This document shows positions 20,520 to 31,168 of a DNA stretch of 39,595 bases, one piece after another. The notes beneath the pieces were generated by a model. That model did not search any database, was not told the origin of the DNA, and worked only from the letters and a program-made list of their open reading frames with translations. This DNA is from Bondarzewia mesenterica (lineage: Eukaryota; Basidiomycota; Agaricomycetes; Russulales; Bondarzewiaceae): the NCBI GenBank assembly GCA_004802705.1, contig SGPL01000320.1, forward strand, positions 1 to 39,595. Direction: 5' to 3'. Each line of letters opens with the position of its first letter. Position 1 is the stretch's first letter. Position numbers and translations under genes: made by a program.

Positions 20520-21853
20520 AATCGCTAGCGGCGATAGTGGAATGGAAGAAAATCAGAGTCTTTATATATCAAACGCGGCAGTAATTACAGGGTGGAGAGA
20601 CCACGATTAGGGACAAGACCGAGCCTGAAACCTGCTTCCAATGGGGCGATAACGTTAGAGATCCTGATAGGAATTTTTTTTAAGAGTTTGGCGGAGCGAG
20701 CCAACGTGGCAGACCAGGTCAGGCATGCGACAGAACCCCAGAAGATATCGGCCGCGTACGGAAGTAAAAGGTAACAGACGACGCACCATTTATCACTGCG
20801 CATGTCAATGGTGTCATAAGTCTGCGCTGAGCGCAAAACTAGGTGAATTGAGACGTAAGTGACCGCACCAGAATGGTCGTTGCACTGCTAAAACACGGTT
20901 GCCGAAGGGATGTTAGTCGGAGCGACGCTCCGATTTTGCTGACAGGAAGTTGGGTATTCGGAATTCGAGGGATAAAATCTCTTATCACAGGACACGAGGG
21001 CATGCAAATGGTCCGCCAACTCAACACAGCAAGGGTGCAGTGGCGGGGTCGTCGTGGCGTATGGAATTCCAAAGACACACAAAGGCCAATGACAATGACG
21101 GAAGCAGGCGGGCGACAGGGCACGAGGGGCGCTCGGGGGCAAGGTAACGATAAGGTGATAGAGTCTCCTGGGAACTTACGTATGATAGCATCACACGATA
21201 GCACTGCTGGGACACTGCTACAGCACAGCGCGCTCAAAATCCCGCATGAGCGAGCCATCCAGAGCGGCGTAAAGGTGGGTGCGACTGAGATGAGTATAGA
21301 ACGTGATTTTGAATGGTCTATTTCCATCGCGAGGGTGGTGTCAACGCAATCTACACACCTGATAGATGGGAAGCAATCTTGTAATGCATTTCTTTGAGCG
21401 CAAAGACCAGTCAGCCCTGAGACGAGATGCGCATACGCGCCCAAACAGCCAGACTTCTGAACCCAGACCTGATACTACCCAGCGAAGTACTCCGACAGAA
21501 AGGTCACAATAATTATTTTGCGAAGTAAAAACTGCAGAAAAAGAGTGTCAGTTTGATGAAAAACAAAAATGAGAAGATGATGGTTGGAGAATGAGAGCAT
21601 CAGCACACTGCCTGTGCTCAAAACCGAGTTCACCCTCCGCCGATTGCGTGCTCTTGCGCGATTTAGTCACGTGATATTCTTGGAGGTCACGAGCAGACAA
21701 CACGTCCGGGACTCGGAACTTGCTTGTGTAGGGTGGTGTGAACAACCAGTAAACCCAGCAAACGACCTTTCACAACCTTCGACTGGGACGCAACGGCTAT
21801 ATGCCTTAGTCACACTCCTCTGCTGCATTTTCTGATATACTCACTATCTATCC
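20520..21853. other. Intergenic or unassigned region upstream of EGT1
   Basis: No gene can be named. Open frames on both strands overlap with no family signal. The best candidate, a membrane-like exon on the minus strand, is listed separately. No methyltransferase motif of Egt1 was found here on either strand. Confidence 0.4.
20585..20893 (-). CDS. Possible last exon of an unknown membrane protein
   Basis: After a TTTTAG acceptor at about 20894, an open frame runs to a stop at 20585 with about 100 codons. It contains a hydrophobic segment (KWCVVCYLLLPYAADIFWGS, then VACLTWSATLA) that could be one or two membrane helices, followed by a basic tail. A longer frame upstream (20839-21444, minus) may hold earlier exons, but I could not assemble a convincing model. 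No family is recognised, and it may be non-coding. Confidence 0.2.
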
Positions 21854-22186
21854 ATGGCCGACCTTGCAGCACTCAGGCTTGAGGTTAAGTATAATGGCTA
21901 TAGCTCCCTTCAAATTCCTTCCAAGCCTTGTATTTGTGGGTAGAGTTTCGTCATTCTTTTTCTGGTTATCTTCTCGTCAGTCGCTTCAGTTTACCTGGAA
22001 CAACTCGAATGGATGCTCCATTGAGTCACGAGCAGGCCTACCCGTCTACAATTTGCTGCTGGCCCCGGTGTTATCTCCACAGATGCTGGCATTCGGCAGC
22101 AAATAAGCATCGTCCAGCTTGGAAGATATATTAACGACGAGTATCAAGCTGTGAAGTTGCCTGACTATATCAAATCTGCCGTTTGA
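21854..22186 (+). CDS. Small protein of unknown function, three exons
   Basis: Exons 21854-21939, 21981-22024 and 22083-22186 keep phase across both introns (41 and 58 nt) and give about 77 aa. The start is MADLAALRLEVKYNGYSSLQ. The middle has a CIC pair followed by FSLPGTTRMDAPL, and the end reads ISIVQLGRYINDEYQAVKLP and IKSAV. The composition is protein-like and the phase agreement argues for a real gene, but the second donor (GTCACG) is weak. I recognise no family. It could be a short stand-alone protein or the surviving end of a larger gene. Confidence 0.4.
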
Positions 22187-22572
22187 CTCGGCCAGGTTTT
22201 ACTTGTCGTCCGCATCGAAGTAGCTTACCCACTCAGTACCTGCATTTTTGGATTCTTTATTGTTGTATGAGAATATCACTTGTGATCTGGCACTCTGACA
22301 GGCTCTGAAAGAAGCTTTAAGGGTAGAATGAAATTTTCAGTGAAAGCATGAAAGCGTGGTTTTATTTAAATAATCATATCACGGTTCACGATTGTCTGGC
22401 TGTGGGCCGTTCGCTCACTTTCGGACTTTCAAATTCGAAGTACATATGAGTCATGTTCTTCTCCTGACCCAATCGACACTGCAAAACCTTTCGCACTCGA
22501 GATAAACGTAAGTAAGATCACTAGCGCTCGATGACCTGAATTTGATGGAAAAGAAGAAGGTAGAAACTTGAG
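22187..22572. other. Promoter region of TCF25/RQC1
   Basis: A 386-bp gap with no gene. An AT-rich patch (TTATTTAAATAATCATATC) lies near 22362-22380, about 195 bp before the start codon. Confidence 0.45.
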
Positions 22573-25500
22573 ATGCCTCCACGTTCTAGCAAACGACAGC
22601 AACGCGAGCAGGAGGAGTTACTTGCGTTGGGTGGATCGGTAGGATTAGAGCAATCGTCTGGGGAGGAAGATCATCAGGTTCCGGCGAAGAGTGGATTTGC
22701 AGCAGTAAGTCCTGCAAATATTCCACCAGAAGCTAGGAGGTGGGTTGAGGCGACCGCATTCATTGTCCGATAGCTATGCTTGCGACGTGGATACGGCATT
22801 GAATTGTGTCGACTCATTCAACCTCTATCTAATAGTTGAACCAGCTTCTGCCCGCAGATGACGGTGACGATGACGATGAGCGCTCGGGACCGCAGAAGAC
22901 GAAGGCGAAGAAGGTAGGTGAGTCGCGCGTAGAAACTACTCAGAAGTATAAAAGCTGACTCTATGCTTCGCAGTCGAAGAAAAAGAAAAAGAAGAGCACC
23001 GCAAGTTCTACCCTCATTCAAGCTGTCCGATCCCCGTTGACCCCAGCGTCACCATCTGCGGCATCGCTTTCAATATCTACCCCAGTACCAGGCCCCTCAA
23101 AGCAGGAACGGAAGGCTTTGAAAAAACAAAAGGCTAAAGAGCGCAAGGATGGAAAGGACGAGATTGACAAAGCTTTGGAAGAGCTCTCGATCAAGTACTT
23201 CATTTCCTCTATCGCCCAGTATTTTGTATCTCACCCATAATTCCCATTATTTGATAGATATCCTGATTTTCAGAATGTTGCCTCGAAAACCTCTCCAGCT
23301 CCCGATCAGTCGTCCCAGGAGCTGAACACCCTGCTTTCTGTGTCCATATCTCATCTCGATCCGGACGCTGAGATGCGCAAATTCTTCGGTGCCAAGGTCA
23401 TATCTGCCTCGAAGAGTGCCTCAGGCTCGTCTTCACCCAATTCACGACGTCAACCGGCGTCGCGTTCAAATCTCACCCGACCGCAGCCTACTTGGTGGCC
23501 GGCAAAAATGCGGGAGGGACTCTCCTTACGACCGCTGTCTGACGAAGAATGCAAATACAAAGCTATCAGGAACGCATGGTCTGACATATCCGAGCGCTGG
23601 TGGACAGTCGAGTACAGTAAAAGGTACAAAGGCGTAACGATGTCGTTCATGCGGACTGTGCTGTCTGGCGGTAATTATCATCGTTTGACTTTCGTCGTCC
23701 CTGGTTCTCATTCTGCGATATCAGACCCTGAAGGGTTTTATGGTATAATCAAACAGGTGCCTTGGCATGCAGATACACTATTGCAGCTGGCGGAGTTGTA
23801 CAGTCATCGCGAAGGTACTCCTCTTCAGCGATTTTCATCAACAATTAGTGATATCGTGTCTTTGCCAGAACATAGTCAAGCTGCTGATTTCATTGAACGT
23901 GCAATGTTTACTTACGAGCGGGCATTCGTTGGGGCTTTCAATTTCACCAGCGGGACGAATCGTTTGGATTTCGACCACGTAGAGAACAGACCATTCTTCT
24001 TGGCCATCCACAGACAAGTGATGTACCTATTCGTTTCTCTCACATCAATGCACGTACTCCGCTGATGAAGGACCAGTGACTTGCAACGGAGAGGATTGTT
24101 CCGAACGGCTTTCGAATTTTCCCGGCTGCTCTACGCCCTTGACCCTTGGACGGATCCCCATGGCGCACTGTTCCATCTGGACTTCCTCGCCGTTAAGGCT
24201 GGGATGAACCAGTGGCTCCTTGATCTATACAACTTCTTTGATTCGCGCGTATCCGGTGCGGGTTCGAGTACCAGTACGTTCCAAGGACGTATAGTCGTCA
24301 CCGCTTTACCTGGTTGGGCGTATGCACGAGCGTTGGCTTTGCGTTCTGGAACGAACAGCAATGAATCAAAGGTGCCTGCGACAGATTCATCAACGTCCGG
24401 ACCTTACTGACCGTGGTCTTAGCAGCAGGAGAGCACAGAGGCCCTGAAGGAGGCCATCATCGCATTTCCATCTATTGTCCCTCTCTTGGCTGATAAAGCA
24501 GACATTTCGTTGTCTTCAGAAGTCCGAGGTCAGGGCGCTTTCAGGATATTCACGAAGGGCTAGTATGTCGTCCAAGCCATCTCAGTTGGATTAGTTCCTG
24601 ATCCCACTTTCAACTTGACAGCTTGTCTTCGGTACAAGAATCACTCCTTCATCTTCTCTCTCACCTTTATGTGCAACGATCAGCGCCACTGTGGAAGACT
24701 GCCGATGTCAGTGCCTGGTTCGCCCAAACCGTCAATCAAGTCGTTCAGAACGGCAACCTTCCCGGGACATGCGCGAGCGCCCCGGGTTATGAGCGCTTCG
24801 GAGAACTTGTCAAAGCACGGAACTTTCCCACCTCAGTCCACCGGCACATCATGGTGCTTGGCGCACCAGCTCAGCGTCTGTTATCGTTTTTGCCTGATTC
24901 CACCGTCGGCGGGAACAGTCTAGCTTGCGATCCGGTACCGCCGGCGACGAAAGTAAGTGAATATGATGACGCATTCTTCCAGGGCGCGGAGGATGCTTTC
25001 GTGGGCGCCACGAGTCGGCGGCAGCAGCAACGTCTTCTGGAACAAATGATCCCGGATGCAGCGGCCAGGCAGCAATTGCAGGTACGTTACTGATAACTGT
25101 CGGTGCCTTGTTTTGGTGGCTCTGACCCCTTGGCTAGGCATTCTTCGAGGACCATCCTGCTCTCAGACAGCAGTTCCCCGGAGGGCTAGTTCAATTCGCT
25201 CAAGTTGCAGCGAATATGCCCGATGAGATGCTCGAAGAGATCCTAATGGGGCATGCATTAAATGAAGAGGGCGTTATGCAACAGCAGGGTGGGATGCCGG
25301 GCGGAATGCCTGGGGACGATATGGTTTTCCTGGAATTTCCAGAAGGTGATGAAGATCATGAAGGGGAAAACATTGTATATGAGGGGGAAAATGTCGATAT
25401 CGAACGTGATCACCAGCACGATGAAGGAGAGGATGATGAGGAAGTGGACGATGACGAGGATGAAGAAGAGGCCATCGTGAGCATCCTCTTTTTCTGTCTT

Positions 25501-25675
25501 TGACCCATCAGATTAAAATATGGCATCGGCATCTCCTTCTTAGCCTTTGCCGACTCGTGTCCTGCGAAATTTGATGTCTCGCCTTTTTGGAGCTTCTGCC
25601 GCGGACGACGCTGACGACTCATCTGAGGACGAAGAAACCGGACATCCCCCGCGTGATGATGCAGGCGTAGATTGA
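22573..25675 (+). CDS. RQC1: TCF25 / Rqc1 homologue, ribosome quality control complex subunit, 9 exons
   Basis: Exons 22573-22704, 22836-22913, 22974-23194, 23258-24022, 24077-24371, 24423-24562, 24622-25081, 25138-25476 and 25544-25675 give about 853 aa, all in phase. The N-terminus is charged (GFAALNQLL followed by acidic then lysine-rich tracts), typical of TCF25. The conserved core (about residues 200-620) includes QPTWWPAKMREGLSLRPLSD, PYHVD-like VPWHADTLLQLAELY, ERAMFTYERAFVGAFN, DPHGALFHLDFLAVKAGMNQ and LYVQRSAPLWK. An acidic C-terminus follows. Rqc1 acts with Ltn1, Rqc2 and Cdc48 on stalled 60S-nascent-chain complexes. The exon-4 donor was set at 24023 (GTACCT), because the earlier GTGATG would put a stop in frame. 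No frameshift was needed. Confidence 0.92.
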
Positions 25676-26117
25676 TGAGGTGTTGTGATCAAACCCGTTT
25701 CACATATTTTGTATTCTACCATATCTACATCTTGAACAGAACATTTCATTTCCAGACGACAGAGACGACATGCGGACATTCTCAGAAGGACTCGACGGTA
25801 GTGTGTTAGAAGAGCCTGACTTCTAAACCCCAAATCAAGGTTAGGAGCAGTCGAGGTCCTGCTCGAAATCTCCGATAGCTTGAAGCAAACTGATCAACGT
25901 GTACTGATCTCGCCCGTGGCCTCCCGTAACCCACATCCAATTGTGTTGTTGTTTTTGAAATGGCTAGTTTCGGAGTGTCATGCCCACCATACCTTTACTA
26001 TCTGTTCTTCGCAGTCTGTGAAAACATGGTGTGTATGCATAGTCCTCAGCCTTATGACGGTCTTCATTTTCATATATAACCAACGTCAGATCCAGCTCGC
26101 GTTTCTCAAGCGACCCT

Positions 26118-26191
26118 CATCTGTAAACCTAAACGTAATCTGGAGTTGTAACACTTTGTAGTAGTCAGGAGAAGGTTTAGGTTTACAGATG
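26118..26191. repeat. Perfect 17-bp inverted repeat (hairpin) with 40-bp loop
   Basis: CATCTGTAAACCTAAAC at 26118-26134 is exactly complementary to GTTTAGGTTTACAGATG at 26175-26191. It lies about 0.5 kb past the RQC1 stop. It could be a cruciform or transcript hairpin, or the tips of a very small MITE; no target-site duplication is obvious. Confidence 0.75.
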
Positions 26192-27131
26192 CTTACTTTG
26201 TGTCTACAGGTGTCTCCTCGCTTGCCTATCTACCACTCCCATTGAAGTGAAATGCACCATTATGCGGTTTTTAGCTCGGAGGGCCGTGACATCGCACCAA
26301 TCCCACGTAGCTCACCACACCCCGGTTTCGCCAAGAGATCGGTAGATCAAGGCAAAATTGGGGGTCTTCCATTGACGAGATGCGGCACGCCAGAAGGGCG
26401 TAGCTGAAATCTGTATATATTCTCAACGGTGTGCCCGAGTCCACCTAGGAGCTGCAAAAATAGCTTGCCAGATATGGCTTCAAAGGGCAGGTCAGGCATC
26501 TCTGGTGTGCGGAACGGACTACTAATGCGGAATCGGACTGCAAAAGTCATTTGTTCATTACCGTAGCGCCCTGACTTACTATGACTTCGGCGGGGTGTGG
26601 GGGAGTGTGTACATGCTTTGACAGGTACGTGCCTTGAGCTTAAGCCCAACTTTCCGTCTTTGCTGTGACAGTGGCGCGTTTTTTGACTTCCGAAACAGGA
26701 GCACGTCCCCCTTGATGGTTCTCATTTGGTTTCCTCCATAAACTCAGCATCGCTTTTAATTCCTAGACCCAACGGATGTGCTTGTGCATTCTCAAATAAG
26801 CGCTCGCACGACCCTTCCTTGCGATTTGAAAATTTCGTCCTACTCTGCCCATTCGAACGATGGTATTGGCTGACGAGAAATATCCAATAATGCAGATTTT
26901 ATCAAAATAATCCAAGACCCTACCCTCCGCACTTTTGCCCTTTGTGGGGAATCAGCATCTAGATAGCGGAATGAGAGTCATCCGAATCATCAGATCGTCG
27001 GCAATGACATGGACGGAGCATCGCCGAAAGGCACCACAGTTGCTCGCGCGATACGTCCTGGCACGGCGGAAAATGACCTCCAGTGGCCGTGCTGTGGCTG
27101 CACAGGCCTCATAGTCTTGGTTCTGGCCAAG

Positions 27132-27653
27132 TTACCCAGCGCCAAAGGGACAACTGCCTCTAAGCCTTACTTTTTTGCTATTCGTTTTTACCTCCGTATC
27201 GCGTAGGTAAGAGCGCCTTACCTGCGTGTCGGCGCTTTGTTGACCATATCGATCCAAAGCCTCAGGCCTCCTCGATCTAGGGCGCATTTGGCTGTCCACC
27301 GGCACATACTGCACCAATTCGTACCGAATGATGAAGGATTTTTGACGTCTTACCTTGGTGCGATATGGTGGATGAGCGATTGAATGATCAGATGACTCAC
27401 CGTACGCAGACCGGTTGGAGTTTAGGAGGGAAGGTAAGTCACATATACTGGATCTGACCGACATCACCTTGCTGAAACATATTCGACCGTCAAACAAGTC
27501 CCCGGTGATACATTCCCACGTTAGCGCACGGCTGAATAGATCCAGGCCTCGTATATTGTCCCAGATTTCTTGTTTCAGGCGCGCAATTTCCTCTAATGTG
27601 TACTCGACAACGATCCGCCCTCGAAGTGTCCCATCCCTCGGTGCTGTGCTCAC
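27132..27653 (-). CDS. Possible hypothetical gene divergent from laccase
   Basis: An open frame of 173 codons. The first ~60 residues look protein-like (RGRIVVEYTLEEIARLKQEI, then FDGRICFSK); the rest looks like mixed intron and exon sequence, with possible donors at 27475 (GTGATG) and 27400 (GTGAGT). No family is recognised. A real first exon is possible; a full model cannot be drawn. Confidence 0.25.
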   Translation of the reverse strand: MSTAPRDGTLRGRIVVEYTLEEIARLKQEIWDNIRGLDLFSRALTWECITGDLFDGRICFSKVMSVRSSICDLPSLLNSNRSAYGESSDHSIAHPPYRTKVRRQKSFIIRYELVQYVPVDSQMRPRSRRPEALDRYGQQSADTQVRRSYLRDTEVKTNSKKVRLRGSCPFGAG

Positions 27654-27899
27654 GGACTGTCAATCACTTTACCGACAATTTTTTTTTTCTCCAGTCCAGT
27701 AGACTCAGGGACCAGTGCTCTCTGATTTACCGCCCTGATTCCGAGCGGAGGCTCCAAACATCATGATTGCAGAGCGCAATACATCCTGCCATGAATAGGC
27801 CCAGACAGCGTATTATGTCTACTATGTACCATAGTGCGGCATCGGGTCACCGTCAGTTTCCACCCTGTCTCTCTTAGCTCTCGATCACACTTGTACATG

Positions 27900-27907
27900 T
27901 ATAAATA
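27900..27907 (+). promoter_or_regulatory. TATA box of the laccase gene
   Basis: TATAAATA lies 84 bp before the ATG at 27984, a normal distance for fungal secreted-enzyme genes. Confidence 0.65.
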
Positions 27908-27983
27908 CCCCTTGGACTGCTTTGAACTTGCTTCAGGTCGCAGAGCCCTCCTCTTCTCTTCTTCGCCGCTATCTCTGGGTTCG

Positions 27984-30365
27984 ATGCTTAAACTCAAGCA
28001 ACTCGCTTTTCTCGCTTATTTGCTGCCTGCTGGCGTACTCGCTGCTATCGGCCCCACCGCTGATCTGCACATCGTGAACAAGAATATCGCTCCCGATGGT
28101 TTCAGCCGCGAGTGAGTTCAGTGTGCGCACTATTGATGCTTTTTCTTACGATGTTCCCAGCACTGTTCTCGCAGCAGGTACTTTTCCGGGTCCGCTCATC
28201 AAGGCGAACAAGGGTCAAACTATCAGCATCGATGTCTTCGACGACCTGACTGACAATAGCATGGACGTCGCCACTTCCATCGTATGCTAGCTTTGTACAT
28301 TTTTCTGGCGCCAACCAATGTAACATTTATTGTTCTCCACAGCATTGGCACGGCCTTTTCCAACACTCCACTAATTGGGCTGACGGTCCTGCTTTCGTGA
28401 CTCAATGCCCTATCATTCCCGGAGACAGTTTCCGATACACCTTCAGCACGGGCAATCAATATGGAACCTACTGGTACCATTCTCATCTGTCTGCTCAGTA
28501 CTGTGACGGGTTGAGGGGGCCTTTGATTATTTATGACCCAAACGATCCTAATCGTTATATGTATGACGTGGATGATGGTCTGTGATCCATCTAAATCTGT
28601 TCAAAGCGACCATCATGATACTCAACCCGCCTACCTATTTAGAAAGCACCGTCGTCACCCTTGCGGACTGGTATCACTATCTTTCCACCGAGGCGCCGCC
28701 CATCCCGTAAGCCGTTTCCTCTTCCCTGTTTCAACGGTCCAGAACTGATCATCAAAACAGCGCACCGAGTACCACGTTGATCAACGGGCTTGGACGCTAT
28801 CAAGGAGGTCTTGATTCTCCACTGGCGGTCATCGGAGTGACTCGGGGAAAACGGTAAGCCGACGCATTAATTTCTGAATATGACGCTCATGGTCACCTTT
28901 CCCAACATGCAGCTATCGCTTCCGTCTCGTCTCAATTTCCTGCGATCCTAATTTCGTGTTCTCGATTGATCAGCACAAGATGACTATCATTGAGGTGGAC
29001 GGCAATAATGTCAAACCCTTGGTCGTCGATTCGCTCCAAATCTTTGCTAGTGAGCTCACATATCTGGAAATTTATTTATATCTACATCACACTCAACCTG
29101 CTTTCCGTGATAAAGGCCAGCGCTACTCCGTCGTCGTAAGTGCTAATCAGAAAATCGACAATTACTGGATCCGGGCAAACCCCAACACGATCTCGCCCGG
29201 TTTTGATAACGGTCGCAACTCCGCCATCCTGCGTTACTCTGGTGCCCCTGCCGTGGACCCTACTACAGCGCTGGTCAATAGCACGCAGCCCATGGTCGAG
29301 ACCAACCTCCATGTAGGCTCCCTTGATTGTCCATTCACCACATACTGATAAAAACTGCACACCTCTTCAGGCAAGCGAGAATCCCGGTGCTGTATGTAGC
29401 ATTCACATCCTGACCCCGCATCATATCTTGATATCGCCCTTGACTGTGACAGCCCGGGAAGGCAGTGCCTGGTGGAGCAGACATCAACTATCTCCTCAAC
29501 GTCACCTTCGTACGCATCAAATTCTACCCGCCATGAGATTGATCCTGATTCCATTGTTTCAGAATGGGCTATTCGAGGTCAACAATGTGTCATTTATTCC
29601 TCCCGATGTTCCGGTCCTGCTTCAGATCCTCAGCGGTGCCAAGAAGGCATCGGATCTGCTTCCGAAGGGCAGTATCTACGAGCTCCAACCGTACAAGAGC
29701 GTTGAGCTCGTCATTCCTGGAGGCGCTATCGGCGGAGGTGTAAGCTTGTCTTCCTTTTTCTGATTACCAGACATACTCTAAAGTTCTGCGCGACTATCAG
29801 CATCCAGTTCACCTGCACGGTGTAAGTACCCTCTTAGAAAATGCATGCTCGAGAATGATGGTCGACTAACCACGTGAACGTTAATAGCATTCCTTCTCCG
29901 TCGTCCGCAGCGCCGGCAACGATTCCTATAATTTTGCCAACCCCGTCCGGCGCGACGTCGTCAATATCGGCACGACACAGAATGACCAGACAACGATCCG
30001 ATTTTACACCGATAACCCAGGCCCCTGGTTCCTCCACTGCCACATAGACTGGCATCTCGCCGCGTAAGCTCCGTGCCCCTCCAAATAACTTCTCATTTGA
30101 AAAAGCGCCACTGAATTGTCATCATGTTTGCGATGCATAGCGGCTTCGCTGCCGTCTTCGCTGAGGATGTTCAGGATACCGCCCTCGTGAACCCCACCCC
30201 CGGTTCGTCTTCTCCAACCTCATTCTCCACACTATGGTATTGAATTTATTTATATCGTATGCCATCGATTGTACAGCGGCCTGGAAGAATCTCTGCCCTG
30301 CATATAACGCGGCAAACCAGAAGGTCAAGATCAACACTCAGCTCAAGAAGCTCCAGTCTCCGTGA
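27984..30365 (+). CDS. Secreted laccase (multicopper oxidase), class 3, 14 exons
   Basis: Exons 27984-28111, 28161-28281, 28343-28577, 28643-28706, 28761-28853, 28913-29049, 29116-29312, 29371-29391, 29453-29509, 29563-29739, 29801-29821, 29888-30063, 30141-30202 and 30277-30365 give 525 aa, the normal laccase length. A signal peptide (about residues 1-20) precedes mature AIGP. All four copper motifs are present: HWHG (84-87), [25 protein letters not shown] (411-417) and [12 protein letters not shown] (467-478). The enzyme oxidises phenols at the type-1 copper and reduces O2 to water at the trinuclear cluster, outside the cell. The residue ten after the T1 Cys468 is Phe478, which marks a class 3 laccase, often of high redox potential. 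Two exons are only 21 nt long. The intron-6/7 junction gives FASQRYS where FAGQRYS is usual. Confidence 0.96.
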
Positions 30366-31168
30366 TCGCCAGCCTCTCGTTCAGGCTAGATAAACCGCTC
30401 CCCACCACCCTCTTTCCTACCACTTGACTATCATCGCACACAATAATTTTATCTCTGGACTAGCCAGGGACAATTCCCACCAGATAAATCGCTCTCGACA
30501 TTGACCGACAATTTTTTCTTCATTTCCCTCTTTTTATCTGCTTCGTAGTTCGGGTTTCGGTGTCGCTCTCTTGGTTTAAGTTATCCGTTTATGTTTTCTG
30601 TAAATTTCATCCATCGACTCTTGCTCTTCTCAATTCACCTTTTTTTTTTGGTTTATTTGACATTTATTCTTTGAAGTTTTCCGAATGCTTTAATTCCCTG
30701 AAGGACTGTAACACTGTAACCAAATCAAATTGAAATCCACTTGTTGTGTGTGCTGCGCACGCGAGCCGCCGCGATTCTATCAGCTGCTCAATGACTGTAC
30801 ATTAGCAGTAGCAGGTCCTCTTTTGTGCTACTGACATAATGATACCGGGCCTTACTCGCCAAGCCACTTTCCCTCCCTCACTTACTCAGTACTCAGACTA
30901 AGTAGGACAAACTGAGACAAATCGAATTTGTCCACACGGAGGTATCTTGGTCGAGTACAAATGTTACAAGTACACAAAGAGCCCGGGACGTAGCTAGGTC
31001 AAGAAATATACATCATACACAGAGATAGCACCACGAGACAAGACAAGAATACGTTATTTAATAACACCTGAAAGGTATGCTCAATCCAAGGTCAAACCAC
31101 CCCAAAAGATGGCCACTACTTACTAAAATACTACCGGCTTACACACATGCATTGGTGCGATTCATGAT
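30366..31168. other. Convergent 3' region between laccase and the F-box gene
   Basis: No gene is supported. The part after the laccase stop is T-rich (for example T10 near 30640), as expected for a 3' UTR. Both flanking genes end here. Confidence 0.55.

Larger units (their letters stand above)
25676..27983. other. 2.3-kb region between RQC1 and laccase
   Basis: No gene is firmly supported. It contains a perfect 17-bp inverted repeat at 26118-26191 and two minus-strand open frames of uncertain status (26347-26649 and 27132-27653, the latter listed). The last ~330 bp form the laccase promoter. Confidence 0.5.

Noticed and set aside
20873..21397. Plus-strand open frame of 174 codons
   Set aside because: Composition is not protein-like, there is no domain, and it overlaps an equally unsupported frame on the other strand.
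24953..24982. A 30-nt GTAAGTG...TTCCAG string in frame inside RQC1 exon 7
   Set aside because: The encoded SEYDDAFFQ block looks like conserved TCF25 sequence, and 30 nt is too short for an intron here.
26347..26649. Minus-strand open frame of 100 codons downstream of RQC1
   Set aside because: It has no recognised motif, no convincing start context and no splice partners; too weak to list as a gene.
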